A DNA stretch of 64,000 bases. Origin: Arthrobacter sp. C2. GTDB taxonomy: Bacteria > Actinomycetota > Actinomycetes > Actinomycetales > Micrococcaceae. The notes beneath the pieces were generated by a model, which did not search any database, had not been told where the DNA came from, and saw nothing but the letters and a program-made list of their open reading frames with translations. Shown here piece after piece: positions 35,801 to 45,200 of this stretch. The position numbers and the translations under genes are program-made. Position 1 is the first letter of the stretch. Each line of letters begins with the position of its first letter. The DNA lies in the NCBI GenBank assembly GCA_024207135.1, contig CP042428.1:3286001-3350000 (forward strand), read 5' to 3'.

Positions 35801-37186
35801 GGCGGCGCTGCGCTTGCGGTCGTCCGAGAGCCAGCGCTCGGAGCTGCCGGGCCGGCGGGTGTGCGGCAGCCAGGAGGCCCAGGCCCAGTCCTCGTGGCGT
35901 CCGCGGTCGCAGAGCACCGCGACGGACAGGTCTGCGGGCCCGGCGTGCACCGCGGCCTGGATGAGCAGCGAGCGGGCCAGGGCCAGGGCGCCGGCGCGGT
36001 CCCCGACGATGCCCACGACCCCGGCGTCGGTGAGGTCCACCAGCAGAGGTGCTGCGGGGATCCGGCTGGTGTCCAGGGCTCCGCGGACCAGCTTGTCGGG
36101 CACCGGGGCCGAGCGGTCGTCAAGCTTCGGTGCCCAGGGCACGTCCCCGGTCCCGGCGTTCAGCGCCAGGAAGCCCGCGGAGCCGGACCGCCGCTGCCAC
36201 AGCCCGGTGGTGGGCATCGCGGCGATGCGCAGCACCGTGGCCGGGTCCGGGATCCGTGTGTGCCGGCGGGTTCCCTGGTCGGCGGCCGCGTCGGCGACCT
36301 CGGCGGCGAAGTCGGCCAAGGCCGCGGCGAACCTTTCGTCCTCTTCCTTGAGGTTCCTTTTCCGGCGGTGCTTCTGCTCGAAGAACATGCCCACGGCCAT
36401 GACCGGGCTCAGCGCGGCGAACATCGCGAAGCGGGCGTCCCCGAGCATCAGGACCATGGCCCCGGCCAGCAGCAGCGGGGCCAGTACCGTGATGTAGCTG
36501 AACTTGGAGGCCGGCGGGACGTCCTTGCGCACCGGCGCGGACAGCGGGTCGGGTTCCGGCGGGGTGCCGGGACGCGGGGGCCGGTTGAAGGGCGCGGTGG
36601 CGGCGGGGGTGAGGTTGTGCAGCGACCCGGGTTCTGGGGCCGGGCTTTCGACGAGGGCCGGGCGCAGCAGCACCGTCGTGCCGCCCATGAGCAGGGTGGC
36701 GGGCGCAGTGAGCAGCACTCCGTCCTGGTCCACCGGTTGCCCGGCGAGCAGCGTGCCGTTGGTCGAGCCGGCGTCCCGCACGCGTACGCCGTCGCCCTCG
36801 AACTGCACGCTGGCGTGGTGCCAGGAGGCGCTTTCGGTTCCCAGCACTAGATCCGCCTGCGGGGAGCGGCCGATGACCAGCGGGCGGTGGGCCGGCAGCG
36901 GGACGATGGTCCCGGCGTCCAGGCCGCCGGAGACGGTGGCGCTCCAGCCGCGCAGCGGCTCCGGGCGGGGGGCCGGGGCCAGGGAGATGGTGCTGCCCTC
37001 CAGCAGCAGCAACTCGGCAAGCGGGGTGTCGGCGGGCACCGCGGCGGCATCCACGTACAGCGTGGAGCCGGGGGCCGGGGCGGCGGCGCCGGCAGACACC
37101 AGCAGCTGCGCGAGCGTCGTGGCGGGAGCGAAGCTGCCCAGCTCCCGGTCGAGCCGCTGGCCATCGGTCCGGATCAGCACGCGCAC
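32867..37186 (-). CDS. FHA-domain FtsK/SpoIIIE ATPase, T7SS motor (EssC/EccC type)
   Basis: A 1439-residue membrane ATPase. Residues 1-75 form a small beta-rich domain and an FHA domain covers about 102-155 (VIGRSPQADLVLG, SWHHASVQF, AGSTNGT). Two membrane helices lie at about 231-270. The first FtsK domain has an intact Walker A, GGTTGSGKSEF (about 650), and Walker B, LLVVDEFAML. The second has a degenerate P-loop, GIAGSGTST (about 995), with Thr in place of Lys. The third is intact: GPARSGKST (about 1262) and VVLLVDDAERF. Three ATPase domains plus N-terminal FHA match EssC of T7SSb better than mycobacterial EccC. GTG start with AAAGGAG. It is last in the leftward operon. Confidence 0.92.
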   Translation of the reverse strand: MRVLIRTDGQRLDRELGSFAPATTLAQLLVSAGAAAPAPGSTLYVDAAAVPADTPLAELLLLEGSTISLAPAPRPEPLRGWSATVSGGLDAGTIVPLPAHRPLVIGRSPQADLVLGTESASWHHASVQFEGDGVRVRDAGSTNGTLLAGQPVDQDGVLLTAPATLLMGGTTVLLRPALVESPAPEPGSLHNLTPAATAPFNRPPRPGTPPEPDPLSAPVRKDVPPASKFSYITVLAPLLLAGAMVLMLGDARFAMFAALSPVMAVGMFFEQKHRRKRNLKEEDERFAAALADFAAEVADAAADQGTRRHTRIPDPATVLRIAAMPTTGLWQRRSGSAGFLALNAGTGDVPWAPKLDDRSAPVPDKLVRGALDTSRIPAAPLLVDLTDAGVVGIVGDRAGALALARSLLIQAAVHAGPADLSVAVLCDRGRHEDWAWASWLPHTRRPGSSERWLSDDRKRSAALLRELRESLDERPGGTTLLVLDSEVLTEGRDAPARELLGHGRSIPGLGGRGPAQGPRVSGIVIAASEQQLPAACTTVITVGADAAASVHDLGELTVVPDVVLAGLGLDAAERCAMDLARFDDPELVVPGAALPSLVRLPELPGMPSPDAASIRAAWAKATGFSAPIGTSESGTMSLDLVKDGPHGLVGGTTGSGKSEFLRSLVAGLAARNDATRLNFILIDFKGGAAFAACEALPHTIGTISNLDEQLADRALRSLEAEMARRQRIFAAAGEDIDNLDAYLATNPDEPMPRLLLVVDEFAMLAKDFPEVLSSLVSVAAVGRTLGVHMVLATQRPAGVVNDDILANTNLRVALRVQSRDDSSNVIGVPAAAGITRAQTGRAYIKLGQDEITGVQTALVTGRASRADSTELVLSDIGHFGHPAPVRAPAPGTESGASDLDELIAAINQAHEDAGFGVPRPVWPVALGERVDLAGFDPADAEAEAAPEAAPGRLASTIPVVGAVRGRTIEVALKDEPEAQRQSPAGWDLARGNLLLLGIAGSGTSTTLASLALAAAAATDPRELDLLVLDTGSRALAPLAGLPHTSAYVGTGPGSREQQARFLRHLRTELLRRRADPGARRETLVLIDGLATLRDEFADYDGQGLLDALNRAYADGPALGLHFAVSTTRAKAVPSAIDEVTVQKWLYRLADPYDYSALGVRGSNIPAAVPGRCVDAGSLRQMHVATPGSGLAAAVERVAERWADAEPKPAAIGRLPEQLTVAELGAPASLDGEPWRFPVGLREEDLAPGVLEVYEGEHVLIAGPARSGKSTLLLALAESIRASAAASGQPVAVWGACDRRSPLATADLDKVAVGAEDLPALLASIRLERGPVVLLVDDAERFEDSDAALANLLASSARVCVIAAGRSADLRGLYSHWTKTLRKSRCGVLLVPDVDYDGELLGVTLPRRAPVAVTPGRGYLCVGGAPAFIQAMGPGAAPGA

Positions 37187-37219
37187 CGGGCGCTCCTTTC
37201 GTCGGGGGAACCTAAGGGC

Positions 37220-38554
37220 TCAGTCTATGGCCGGGCGCGCAAACCAGGAGGCGGGTACGCGGCCGGAAGAACCCTGCGGGCGCAGGCCCAGGTCCTGGTC
37301 CGAGAGGTGCAGCACCGTTGCTTCCCCGTCCAGAGCGTCGGGACGGGTGAAATCCAGTGCGCCTCCGGCGATCCCGTCCGCAGAGCCGAGCGCGAGGGTG
37401 CCGAGGGCCTGGGCGACGTTGGCCGGATTATTGCTGCCGGCGGCGGAGACCGCACGGACCAGGGACACCACGGCGTCGTGGCTGCGCGAGTCCGCGGCCC
37501 CGGCGACCTCGGCGAAGCCCAGGTCCCCAGTGAGGTTCTTCGCTTCCTTATCCTGGGCCAGGACCCGCAGGCCGGCGAGGAACCCGGACATGGCCCGTCC
37601 GGAGTCGTCGGGTCGCAGGGCCGCCGCGTCGCCGGAGTCGGTGCCCACGGTGGACAGCCTGCCCGAGGCGGTGCCGCCGGCCTGGGCGAGGCCGAAGGAG
37701 AACGCGGGGCTGGTGGCCCCGGGCGTCAGCACCACGGGGACGGTGACGTTTGCCGACTGCAGGGCGTGGACCACGGTTGCCTGCTGCGTCGGGTTGCCCG
37801 AAAGCAGGATGGCGTCGGCCGGGTTGGAAACCGGGGCGCGCCCCGGGGTACCGTCGGCCTTTGCGGGTTCCGCGACCCCGGTGCGCCGGGCCACATCGGC
37901 GGCCAGCGCCTCCGGATCGGCGCCCGGCTCGAAGAAAATGCTTGCGGAGACGTCCACGGAATCCGGGGCCCCGCCGCCGGCGTCGATGAGCAGCGGGCGC
38001 CGGGCGCCAGCCAGGGCCGAGGACAGGGCCTTGGACAGCTGCGCCTGCGTGGGGCCCGTGCGCCAGGCGGGCCCGGCGGATTCGATCTTGCCCGCGTCAT
38101 AGGGAAGCAGCACAGGGACCCCGGCGTCCGCCGCTGCCGAGAGCGCGTCGGGCACCTGCGGGCCGTCGGTGGCCACCACGATCCCGGCGACGTTCTCGGA
38201 AACCAGCTTTTCCACGGCCTTGCGTGCGCCCTCGGCGGTGCCCCGGTCATCGGCGGTGGACAGGGTGACGGTCGTGCCGGAAAGGGAGAAGCGGTGCGCG
38301 GCGACCGCCGCGCCCTGGGCCGCGTCCTTCCACGCCGCGCCGGTCCCGGAGCCGAGCGTCAGCACGACGCCGATCTTGGTGTCGGCAGGGAGGTTGGCGG
38401 CGGACAGCGCCACCGGGACGCCTGACTCAACGGGTTCGCCGATTGCGGCGTCGGCCGGTCGGAACAGGAAGACCGACAGGGCGATGACTGCAGCCACTGC
38501 CACGACAACAACCCCGGCGGAAATGAGCCCGCGCCGCGTTGCGAGACGGCTCAC
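37220..38554 (-). CDS. Membrane-anchored periplasmic-binding-protein-like protein
   Basis: A 444-residue protein with one N-terminal membrane helix (residues 11-31), not cleaved by any obvious site and without a lipobox. An extracellular domain resembling the type I periplasmic-binding fold of branched-chain amino acid/ABC receptors follows: TKIGVVLTLGSG, a Rossmann-like strand-helix pattern, GIVVATDGPQVPDALSAA, and VPVVLTPGATSPAFSFG. No ABC permease or ATPase is near. The GTG start overlaps the lipoprotein stop by four bases, and the EssC-type gene follows after 33 bases, so it belongs to the secretion operon. It might bind a ligand or act as a scaffold outside the membrane. Confidence 0.72.
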   Translation of the reverse strand: MSRLATRRGLISAGVVVVAVAAVIALSVFLFRPADAAIGEPVESGVPVALSAANLPADTKIGVVLTLGSGTGAAWKDAAQGAAVAAHRFSLSGTTVTLSTADDRGTAEGARKAVEKLVSENVAGIVVATDGPQVPDALSAAADAGVPVLLPYDAGKIESAGPAWRTGPTQAQLSKALSSALAGARRPLLIDAGGGAPDSVDVSASIFFEPGADPEALAADVARRTGVAEPAKADGTPGRAPVSNPADAILLSGNPTQQATVVHALQSANVTVPVVLTPGATSPAFSFGLAQAGGTASGRLSTVGTDSGDAAALRPDDSGRAMSGFLAGLRVLAQDKEAKNLTGDLGFAEVAGAADSRSHDAVVSLVRAVSAAGSNNPANVAQALGTLALGSADGIAGGALDFTRPDALDGEATVLHLSDQDLGLRPQGSSGRVPASWFARPAID

Positions 38555-41500
38555 TTGGTGCTTCCCAGGCGGAAGGAATACAGCGTCTGGGTCGCGGCGC
38601 CCGCTGGCACCTCGAGGTGGAAGGTCGGCAGTGCCGACACAGCCTCGAGCGAGGCCTTGAACTGTGCCTGGCGCAGCAGGATCCCCGCGACGTCCTCGGC
38701 GCGCACATTGGCGTAGCCCTGGGCGTTTTTGGTGGCCAGCGCCAGCTGGTAGTCGGCTGTGTCGGCCTTCGCCGCGCTGGTGGCCATCGATCCGAGTAGG
38801 CCGGACCCGTTGACCTTGCGGTCGCCCAGGTCGAGCATGACCTTGGAAAGGCCGGAGGCCAACAACTTGGAGGCGCCCTCGACGTCCCGCGTCGAGGCCC
38901 CGGTGCTCCGCGCGATTCCCTCGAGTGAGGCGGCGGTCTGCTTGCTGACTGCCGCTGTGAGGCTGGCGTCCTGCTTGGCAAGTTCAGCATGCTGCTTGTC
39001 TACCGTGGTCTTGGCGTTGGCCTCGACGTCGGCGGCGGTGGCGGACAAGCCGGCAACCGAGCGGTCGAAGGCCTTTACGACCGCGTCGCTGCCCGCGGCG
39101 CCCTGGGCGGAGACCACGCGGATCTGGCTGTCGATCAGCGCGGCGACTTCATCGGTCATGGTGTTCTGTGTGTCCGCGAAGGCCTTTTTGATGCTTCCTT
39201 CGAGGGTGTCTTGCTGCTTCTGCAGGGTTTGAAGAGCGCCGCCCATCAAATCGCGGCTCACCCGGGCTTCCTCGATGCGCGTGTGTAGGTCGGCAATGGA
39301 GCTCTTGAGGCTGCCGCCCTTGTTGACGTTGGTTTCCAGGGAGTCGATGCTCGTGCCGATCGCATCGAGGCCAGACTTGGCGGTCTCGATGGCCTTCTGG
39401 AGTTCTTCGTCTGAGACCCGGTCCGTGGTTGCCAAAGCGACGTCTTCCCACGCAGCTCTTTGCTTCTTGGCGCGTTCGTCCCAGATGCCGGCTTGTTCGC
39501 CGACCCAGGTCGTCCACGCCGTGGCCTGGTCACTGGCCTGGCCGGCCCGCTCCTTGGCCTGGACCGTGAGGTCGTGGGCATGGTCGGACAGCTCTTGCTC
39601 TTGGTCGGACAGCTGCTGGTCCATCGGTTCGTGTTTGGACAACTTCACCTTCCCGGTCTCGCCACCGGGGCAGGGAACATCGGTCAGGTACGCACGAAGG
39701 GCTTCGAGCTCTTCGCTTCCCGTCTTGAGGGTCGGTTCCGCTTTCTCCGTCTTGATCAATTCGCACAGCTCGGTCGCGAGTTCGTCGTTCCGCTCCGCCA
39801 TCTCGGTGCTCCGGTCGATCATGGTGTCGAGCGAATTCTTGTGTTCGATCGGCTTGTAGATCCAAGGGTTCTCCAGCTCGCTGTCCCAGCCCTTGACCAG
39901 CTTGACTGCGGCCAGTGCTTCCTCGTGGATGTCATCGATCCGGGTCTGCTCGGCCTTGACTAAAGCCTTGGCTTCTTTGCTCACGGCATCGAGCGGGGTG
40001 TAGGCCTTCCTGACTGTTTCCCGCAGGGCTGCGATGGAGTCCTGGGTCGTTTGGGCCTTGTTGGCTTCGCCGTTGGCCGAAGCCTCGTCCAGCGCGTGGA
40101 CTTGGGCGGACAGAGATTCGATGGAATCCGAGAGATTCCGGTGCTGGGCCCGGGCACCGGTGATGACTTCCGGCTTCAGGGAGGCGACCAGCTTGTCGCC
40201 CTGGTCCACGAGTTTGATGAGGGCGCCGGTCACGGTGATCGACGATGCGTGGAACGCGCAGGTCAGGGACGACTCGGTGCAGTTCTCCGCGTTCGGCTGG
40301 GCCGGGCCCACTGTCTTCTGCAGGGCGTTGGCCACCTCGTCGCGGCAGCCGGCGGTAGAGCGGGCGTAGCCGTCGAGCTGGGCGGACATCAGCACCAGGC
40401 TGGAGTAGACGGTTGCGGCTTCGCCTGCTGGTGCAACGATTGCGGCGCAGCCGTTGCCCTTGATCGTTGCCTTCGGTACGCCGGCCGAGGTGTTTCCCAG
40501 CATGGCATCGACGCTGTTCACGGTCTGGGAGAGTTGCGCCAGAGTCGTGGTCTCGGCACCCGTGACGGTGGAATCCAGGTCGGTCTTAAGCGATCCGAGC
40601 TGGTCCTTCAGCCCGCTAAGGGTCCCGGCCAGCGAATCGCTGCTCTCCTTCAGGTGCGCCGCGGTGCTCACGCCTAGGGTCTTTGAGGTGCTCTCGAGGT
40701 TGCTGCGCACGTCCGTGATGGTGGCTCCGGCGCGACTGAGTACGTCGTTGACCTCGGCGATGAGTTCGATGGTGCGCCGCTGCAGGGCGAGTTCGGAGGT
40801 GGGGCTGGTGTCGAACGCGGAGGCCAGCACGCCGTCGGCCGAGAGGTCGGTGGACATGCCCGGCTGCACGGCCACATCGATGCCCGGGACGGCGAAGTCG
40901 GTGACATCGGCGACCAGGCGCAGCGTGGTGCTGGCGCCCGTGGCCGGAGGTGCAAGGAGGGTGGCCCACTGGATGACGGCCTCGCCCTCGGGCGAGGAGC
41001 TGATGATGCCGTTGGTGCCGGCCGAACCGGAACCGGAATCGCCCACGATGTCACCGGGGGAGACCCCCGCAAGCACGGTCGAGGCGGCGATGGTCATCGG
41101 GGCACCCACGAGCGCCGGTTCGGTGCGGGATTGGCCCGCAACATCAAAGGTCACGTTCCGCGGGGCCACCGTCAGGTTTTCCACGGTCAACCCGATCTCG
41201 ATCCGTCCGGTGTAGCCGGCCAGCTCCTCGAGATTGGTGCCGGTCTTCTCCGTGGTGCGGTACTGCACGCTCACCCGGACGGGCAAGTCGCTGGCGACCT
41301 CGCCCGGGGAATATGAAGTGTCCGCGCTGGAGGATTCACCCGTGGTGTCGTCCACCGAGATGGCGGTCCCGTTGACCGCCGAGATCGAACCGTTGGAGGC
41401 AAGGTCAACGTTCACGGATTGCAGCACGCGCGAGGGCGTGCCGACGACGTTGGGTGCGTTGGTGCATGAAGCGGTGATGGCAACAACGGCCACTGCCAAG

Positions 41501-41580
41501 AATGCGCCCGCCGAACGGACGAGCTTCGGGCTGGGTGTTCTTCGTGCTGCGTTCTTCTTGGCTGGGCGTGTGTTGGCCAC
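38551..41580 (-). CDS. Large coiled-coil lipoprotein of the T7SS operon
   Basis: A 1009-residue exported protein not assigned to a known family. GTG at 41580 with AAGGGGAGC before it decides the start. The signal peptide ends in the lipobox TASC (Cys 39). Residues 60-290 look like one or two beta-rich domains. From about 300 to 985 the sequence is dominated by Glu/Lys/Gln/Ala heptads predicted as long helices, interrupted near residue 450 by Cys-containing segments (NGCAAIVAP, TAGCRDEV, NCTESSLTCAF). No membrane helix follows the signal. As first gene of the operon ending in the EssC-type motor it may be an extracellular conduit or stalk, a role comparable to the coiled-coil YueB/EsaA. That comparison is by shape, not homology. 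Confidence 0.7.
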   Translation of the reverse strand: MANTRPAKKNAARRTPSPKLVRSAGAFLAVAVVAITASCTNAPNVVGTPSRVLQSVNVDLASNGSISAVNGTAISVDDTTGESSSADTSYSPGEVASDLPVRVSVQYRTTEKTGTNLEELAGYTGRIEIGLTVENLTVAPRNVTFDVAGQSRTEPALVGAPMTIAASTVLAGVSPGDIVGDSGSGSAGTNGIISSSPEGEAVIQWATLLAPPATGASTTLRLVADVTDFAVPGIDVAVQPGMSTDLSADGVLASAFDTSPTSELALQRRTIELIAEVNDVLSRAGATITDVRSNLESTSKTLGVSTAAHLKESSDSLAGTLSGLKDQLGSLKTDLDSTVTGAETTTLAQLSQTVNSVDAMLGNTSAGVPKATIKGNGCAAIVAPAGEAATVYSSLVLMSAQLDGYARSTAGCRDEVANALQKTVGPAQPNAENCTESSLTCAFHASSITVTGALIKLVDQGDKLVASLKPEVITGARAQHRNLSDSIESLSAQVHALDEASANGEANKAQTTQDSIAALRETVRKAYTPLDAVSKEAKALVKAEQTRIDDIHEEALAAVKLVKGWDSELENPWIYKPIEHKNSLDTMIDRSTEMAERNDELATELCELIKTEKAEPTLKTGSEELEALRAYLTDVPCPGGETGKVKLSKHEPMDQQLSDQEQELSDHAHDLTVQAKERAGQASDQATAWTTWVGEQAGIWDERAKKQRAAWEDVALATTDRVSDEELQKAIETAKSGLDAIGTSIDSLETNVNKGGSLKSSIADLHTRIEEARVSRDLMGGALQTLQKQQDTLEGSIKKAFADTQNTMTDEVAALIDSQIRVVSAQGAAGSDAVVKAFDRSVAGLSATAADVEANAKTTVDKQHAELAKQDASLTAAVSKQTAASLEGIARSTGASTRDVEGASKLLASGLSKVMLDLGDRKVNGSGLLGSMATSAAKADTADYQLALATKNAQGYANVRAEDVAGILLRQAQFKASLEAVSALPTFHLEVPAGAATQTLYSFRLGSTK

Positions 41581-41840
41581 TTGCTCCCCTTCATGATTCA
41601 AATTCCTCTTGAATAATAGGTGTTGCATCGTCCAAATTGATAAACCCGCACCGAAGCCAAAACCGTTCGTTGACAAGTGAATACGGCGTGTTGCGCCGAG
41701 TTGCCCGCATTCGCGCGGATGTTGGAAATGCGTGCCCCGCGTTACTTGGCCGAGCCTTGTCATCTTGTTAGTGTTATTTCGTTCGAGTCTCCGAATAGCG
41801 CATCGGCGCGGGGACATCACCAAGATTCTTGGAGGATTTC
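41581..41840. promoter_or_regulatory. Divergent promoter region of the T7SS island
   Basis: 260 bases with lower GC than the genes around it. It separates the leftward lipoprotein-PBP-EssC operon from the rightward WXG100-RHS genes and must hold both promoters. I could not fix -35/-10 boxes with confidence. There is no coding sequence. Confidence 0.55.
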
Positions 41841-42122
41841 ATGTCGCGTGTCCTATCAACGGAGCAGGCCAAGACGGCCATTCAGCAGATCCAGGCGATC
41901 ATCAACGGCGGTTTCACCGACCAGATCAGCCAGCTGGATGCCCAAGGACGGGTCTTGTCGGACCCGAACGTGTGGGACGGCCCCCTGGCTTCCCAGTTCC
42001 GCGGTTCAACGTGGCCCGAGACGAAGGCCGCGCTGGACAAGGCACGCACCGAGCTTGAGCAGCTTCGAGGCCAACTGAACCAGATCTCGACGAACATCTT
42101 CACCGCGGGCGGCGGAAACTAG
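41841..42122 (+). CDS. WXG100-family (ESAT-6-like) protein
   Basis: A 93-residue helical-hairpin protein with the family turn motif Trp-Asp-Gly at residues 45-47. Amphipathic helices lie on both sides and a flexible Gly-rich tail (TAGGGN) at the end. Length is typical (about 100). TTGGAGGA precedes the ATG by five bases. It is the diagnostic substrate/partner of type VII secretion and lies opposite the EssC-type operon, just before the RHS toxin. It probably pairs with itself or with the helical N-terminus of the toxin for export. The terminator after it would allow far more WXG100 than toxin to be made. Confidence 0.9.
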   Translation: MSRVLSTEQAKTAIQQIQAIINGGFTDQISQLDAQGRVLSDPNVWDGPLASQFRGSTWPETKAALDKARTELEQLRGQLNQISTNIFTAGGGN

Positions 42123-42133
42123 CCAGCCCCTGG

Positions 42134-42187
42134 AACGCCCCCATTGCCGCCACCAGGTGGCGCCGCCCCAGGCGGCGGGGGCGTTTT
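42134..42187 (+). terminator. Intrinsic terminator between WXG100 and the RHS toxin
   Basis: The arms AACGCCCCC/GCCGCC and GGCGGC/GGGGCGTT form a long GC stem with an ATT bulge, followed by TTTT. It lies inside the intergenic gap, so some transcripts stop after the WXG100 gene. Confidence 0.75.
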
Positions 42188-42277
42188 CCGTCGTTGTAGG
42201 TAAACCGAGGCCGCTGAGGTTCCTCGGGTCGTTGTTCGGGGACCTGCGGGTCCGCCGGCTGATGAGGGAGTTTTTAC

Positions 42278-45200
42278 GTGGCCGATCTGGGGGTCTTTGA
42301 CCATGACGTTGTGTTTGACAACGGGACGGCAGACGCCCTGATTTCGGCGTTCAACCTCGCCGCGTTGAGCATCGAGGAGCAGTCCGGATCCCGCTCCTCC
42401 CTGGTGGCGACGGCAGGAACCGAATTCAAGGGGCACTTCTCGCAGTTCTTCGCCGACAATGCACGCATCGCGTCCGCGGACGCGACGGAGCTCGCGGCAC
42501 GCTTGCGCGAGGCGGCCACCGGCGCCAAGGCGTTGAAGGAAGAAGCACACAAGGAAAACGAACGCCGCCGACTGGCCCGTGAATGGAAACAGCGCCGCGA
42601 CGAACGCCAAGAAAACGTTCTCCTGAGGAAGTGGGATGAGTTCTTCGGCGAGGAAGATCCGCCCGTCGGGCCCCCGGCCCAGGAAGTGAGCATCCAGGCC
42701 TCGGCCCCCGTGACCGGGATCCGGCAGACACCGGCACCGGGCAGTGGTTCCAACACCGGCGTATCGGCGGCCCGCCCCAGCGACCTGCGCTCATTCGCCA
42801 CCGGTTCGGCGAACCTGAACACCGAACTTGCAGGCCGGCCCGCGGCATTGCGAGGACACCTGGCGGACTTCGCGTCCCGCTGCAGCTACGGCTCCCTGCA
42901 CGCCAACGGAGTCGTCAACGGCTTCGACAAGTGGCTCGAGGCCAACGACCAGGACGTGGCCTGGGCCCTGACCATCGCCAACGCCTTCGCCGCTGCCGGC
43001 GGTGAAGGAAACGTCTCGCGGCTTGCCGACTCGGCACTGATGGCGGCGCTGGCGGCGCAAGGGGTCGGGGCGACCCGCCGGGACATCGCCATCGACGCGG
43101 CATTCGCCCTCGGAGCCCCTCCGACGACCGGCTATTCGATGGACCCGGTGAACACCTCCACCGGCAACTTCCTGGAAACCGAGGTCGACCTCGGATTCGC
43201 GGGAGCCGCGACGGCGCTGGCGGCCACGCGGACCTACAACTCCCTTGACGAGCGGACCGGGGTCTTTGGCCTCGGCTGGGCCTCGGTGTTCGACACCCGC
43301 CTCGAGCTGGAGGACGAGGGCGCCTGGATGGTGCTGGCCGACGGGCGCCACCTGTGGTTCCCACGCCTCGGCGAGGGCTGGGACCGGGCCGACGCGGAAA
43401 GCTCCTGGCTGGCCCGGGAAATCCTTAACGACGGGGTACGCGCCAAATACGCGGCGGAATCCGCCGAGGTCCTCGTGGTGCGCGACAACGCAGGTGCCCG
43501 CTGGGTGTTCACCACGGCCGGGACCTGGCTGTCCTCGGACATCGGCCCGGGCACCGCGGTGCTGGCGCGCCGGGACGCCGAGGGACGCATCTCCGAGCTG
43601 GCCCACGAACGCGGACGCTGGGTGCGCACCGAATTCTCGGGGGACCGGATCGCGGCGCTTGCAGCCTCCGACGGACGCCGCATGGAGTTCGAGTACGACG
43701 GGAACGGGCAGTTGCTCTCCGCCGCCGGACCGGGCGGGGTGCGCAGCTACCGCTGGAACGATGCGGGCCTGATCGAAGCGGTCACCGACGCCGCCGGCGT
43801 CGAAGAGGTGGTCAACACTTACGACGGGCACGGACGGGTGCAGACCCAGGTCTCGGCCTTCGGGCGGGTCACCCGCTTCGCCTACCTGCCCGGCCGCCTC
43901 ACCGTGGTCTCCGATGCGGACGGGACCCGTTCCAATGCCTGGATCGCCGATGCCAGGGGCCGCCTAGTCGGCATAATCGACGCGGATGACAACCGGCAGT
44001 CCATGAGCTACGACAGGTACGGCAACCTGGTCTCCGCCACCGAGCGCGACGGTTCCCTGACCGTGCACGCCTACGACCGGCGCGGCCGCAAGATCCGCAC
44101 GCTCACCCCGAGCGGGGCCGACATCACCTACGGCTACGACGAGGCCGACCGCCCGGTGACAGTGGTGACCGAATCCGGCGCCACCGTGCACTACGAATAC
44201 GCGGACGACTCCTCGCGCAACCCCTCGCTCATCATCGATCCCGAGGGCGGGCGCACGCAGCTGCACTGGCGCGAGGGCCTGCTGGAGAAGGTCGTCGACC
44301 CGGTCGGGGTAACCCTGGCTTTCGGCCACGACGCGCACGGGGACCTGTCCACCATCACCAACGCGTTCGGGAACACCGCCACCCTGCACCGCGATGCCGC
44401 CGGCCGGGTCACCGAGGCGGTGTCCCCGGGCGGCGCCCGGACCACCTACCGGTATGACGCAAGCGGTCGGCTGGGTTCCCGCCGGGACGCGGACGGGGCG
44501 CTGTGGAAGTTCGAGTACGCACCCGGCGGCGCCCTGGCGGTTGTCACCGACCCGCTCGGTGCCCGCACCGAAATGCATTACGGCCCCCACGGGCAGCTGG
44601 CCAAATCCGTCGACCCGCTGGGCCGCGCCGTCACGCGCAGCTTCGACGACTTCGGCCTGGTCACGGGCGTCGAGCTGCCCGACGGCGCCCGCTGGGGCTT
44701 CGCCCACGACGCGCTCTCGCGCCTGACGCAGGTCACCGACCCGGCCGGGCACCCCTGGTCCCGCGAGTACAACAAGAACGGCGAGCTCACCGCGGTGGTG
44801 GACCCGACCGGCGTGCGCCAGCAGATCACCGCGGACGCGGCCTCCGGAACCGTGACCGTGCAGGACGCCTTCGAGCGCAGCAGCGTGCGCTGCGACGAGT
44901 TCGGCCGGCCCGTGGCGACCGAGCGGCCCGACGGCAGCACCGAGCTGGTCACCTACGACGCATGCGGCCGCCCGGTTGAACTGGTGGACGCCGAGGGCGG
45001 GCTGACCCTGCTGCGCCGCGACGCCGCCGGCCGGGTCATCGAGCACCGTTCCCCGGGCGGGGCCGTCACGGGCTTCGAGTACGACGCCGCGGGCCGCCCG
45101 GCCGCGAGCATCGACCCGACCGGTGCGCGCACCACCCTGGAATACGACGCCGACTCCCGCGTCGTCGCCCGCGTCTTCCCCGGCGGGGAAACCGAGCGCC

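Noticed and set aside
33062-36850. A 1262-codon open frame antisense to the EssC-type gene
   Set aside because: Third-position GC bias of the real gene keeps this frame open. The protein is Gly/Arg/Gln-rich without any domain.
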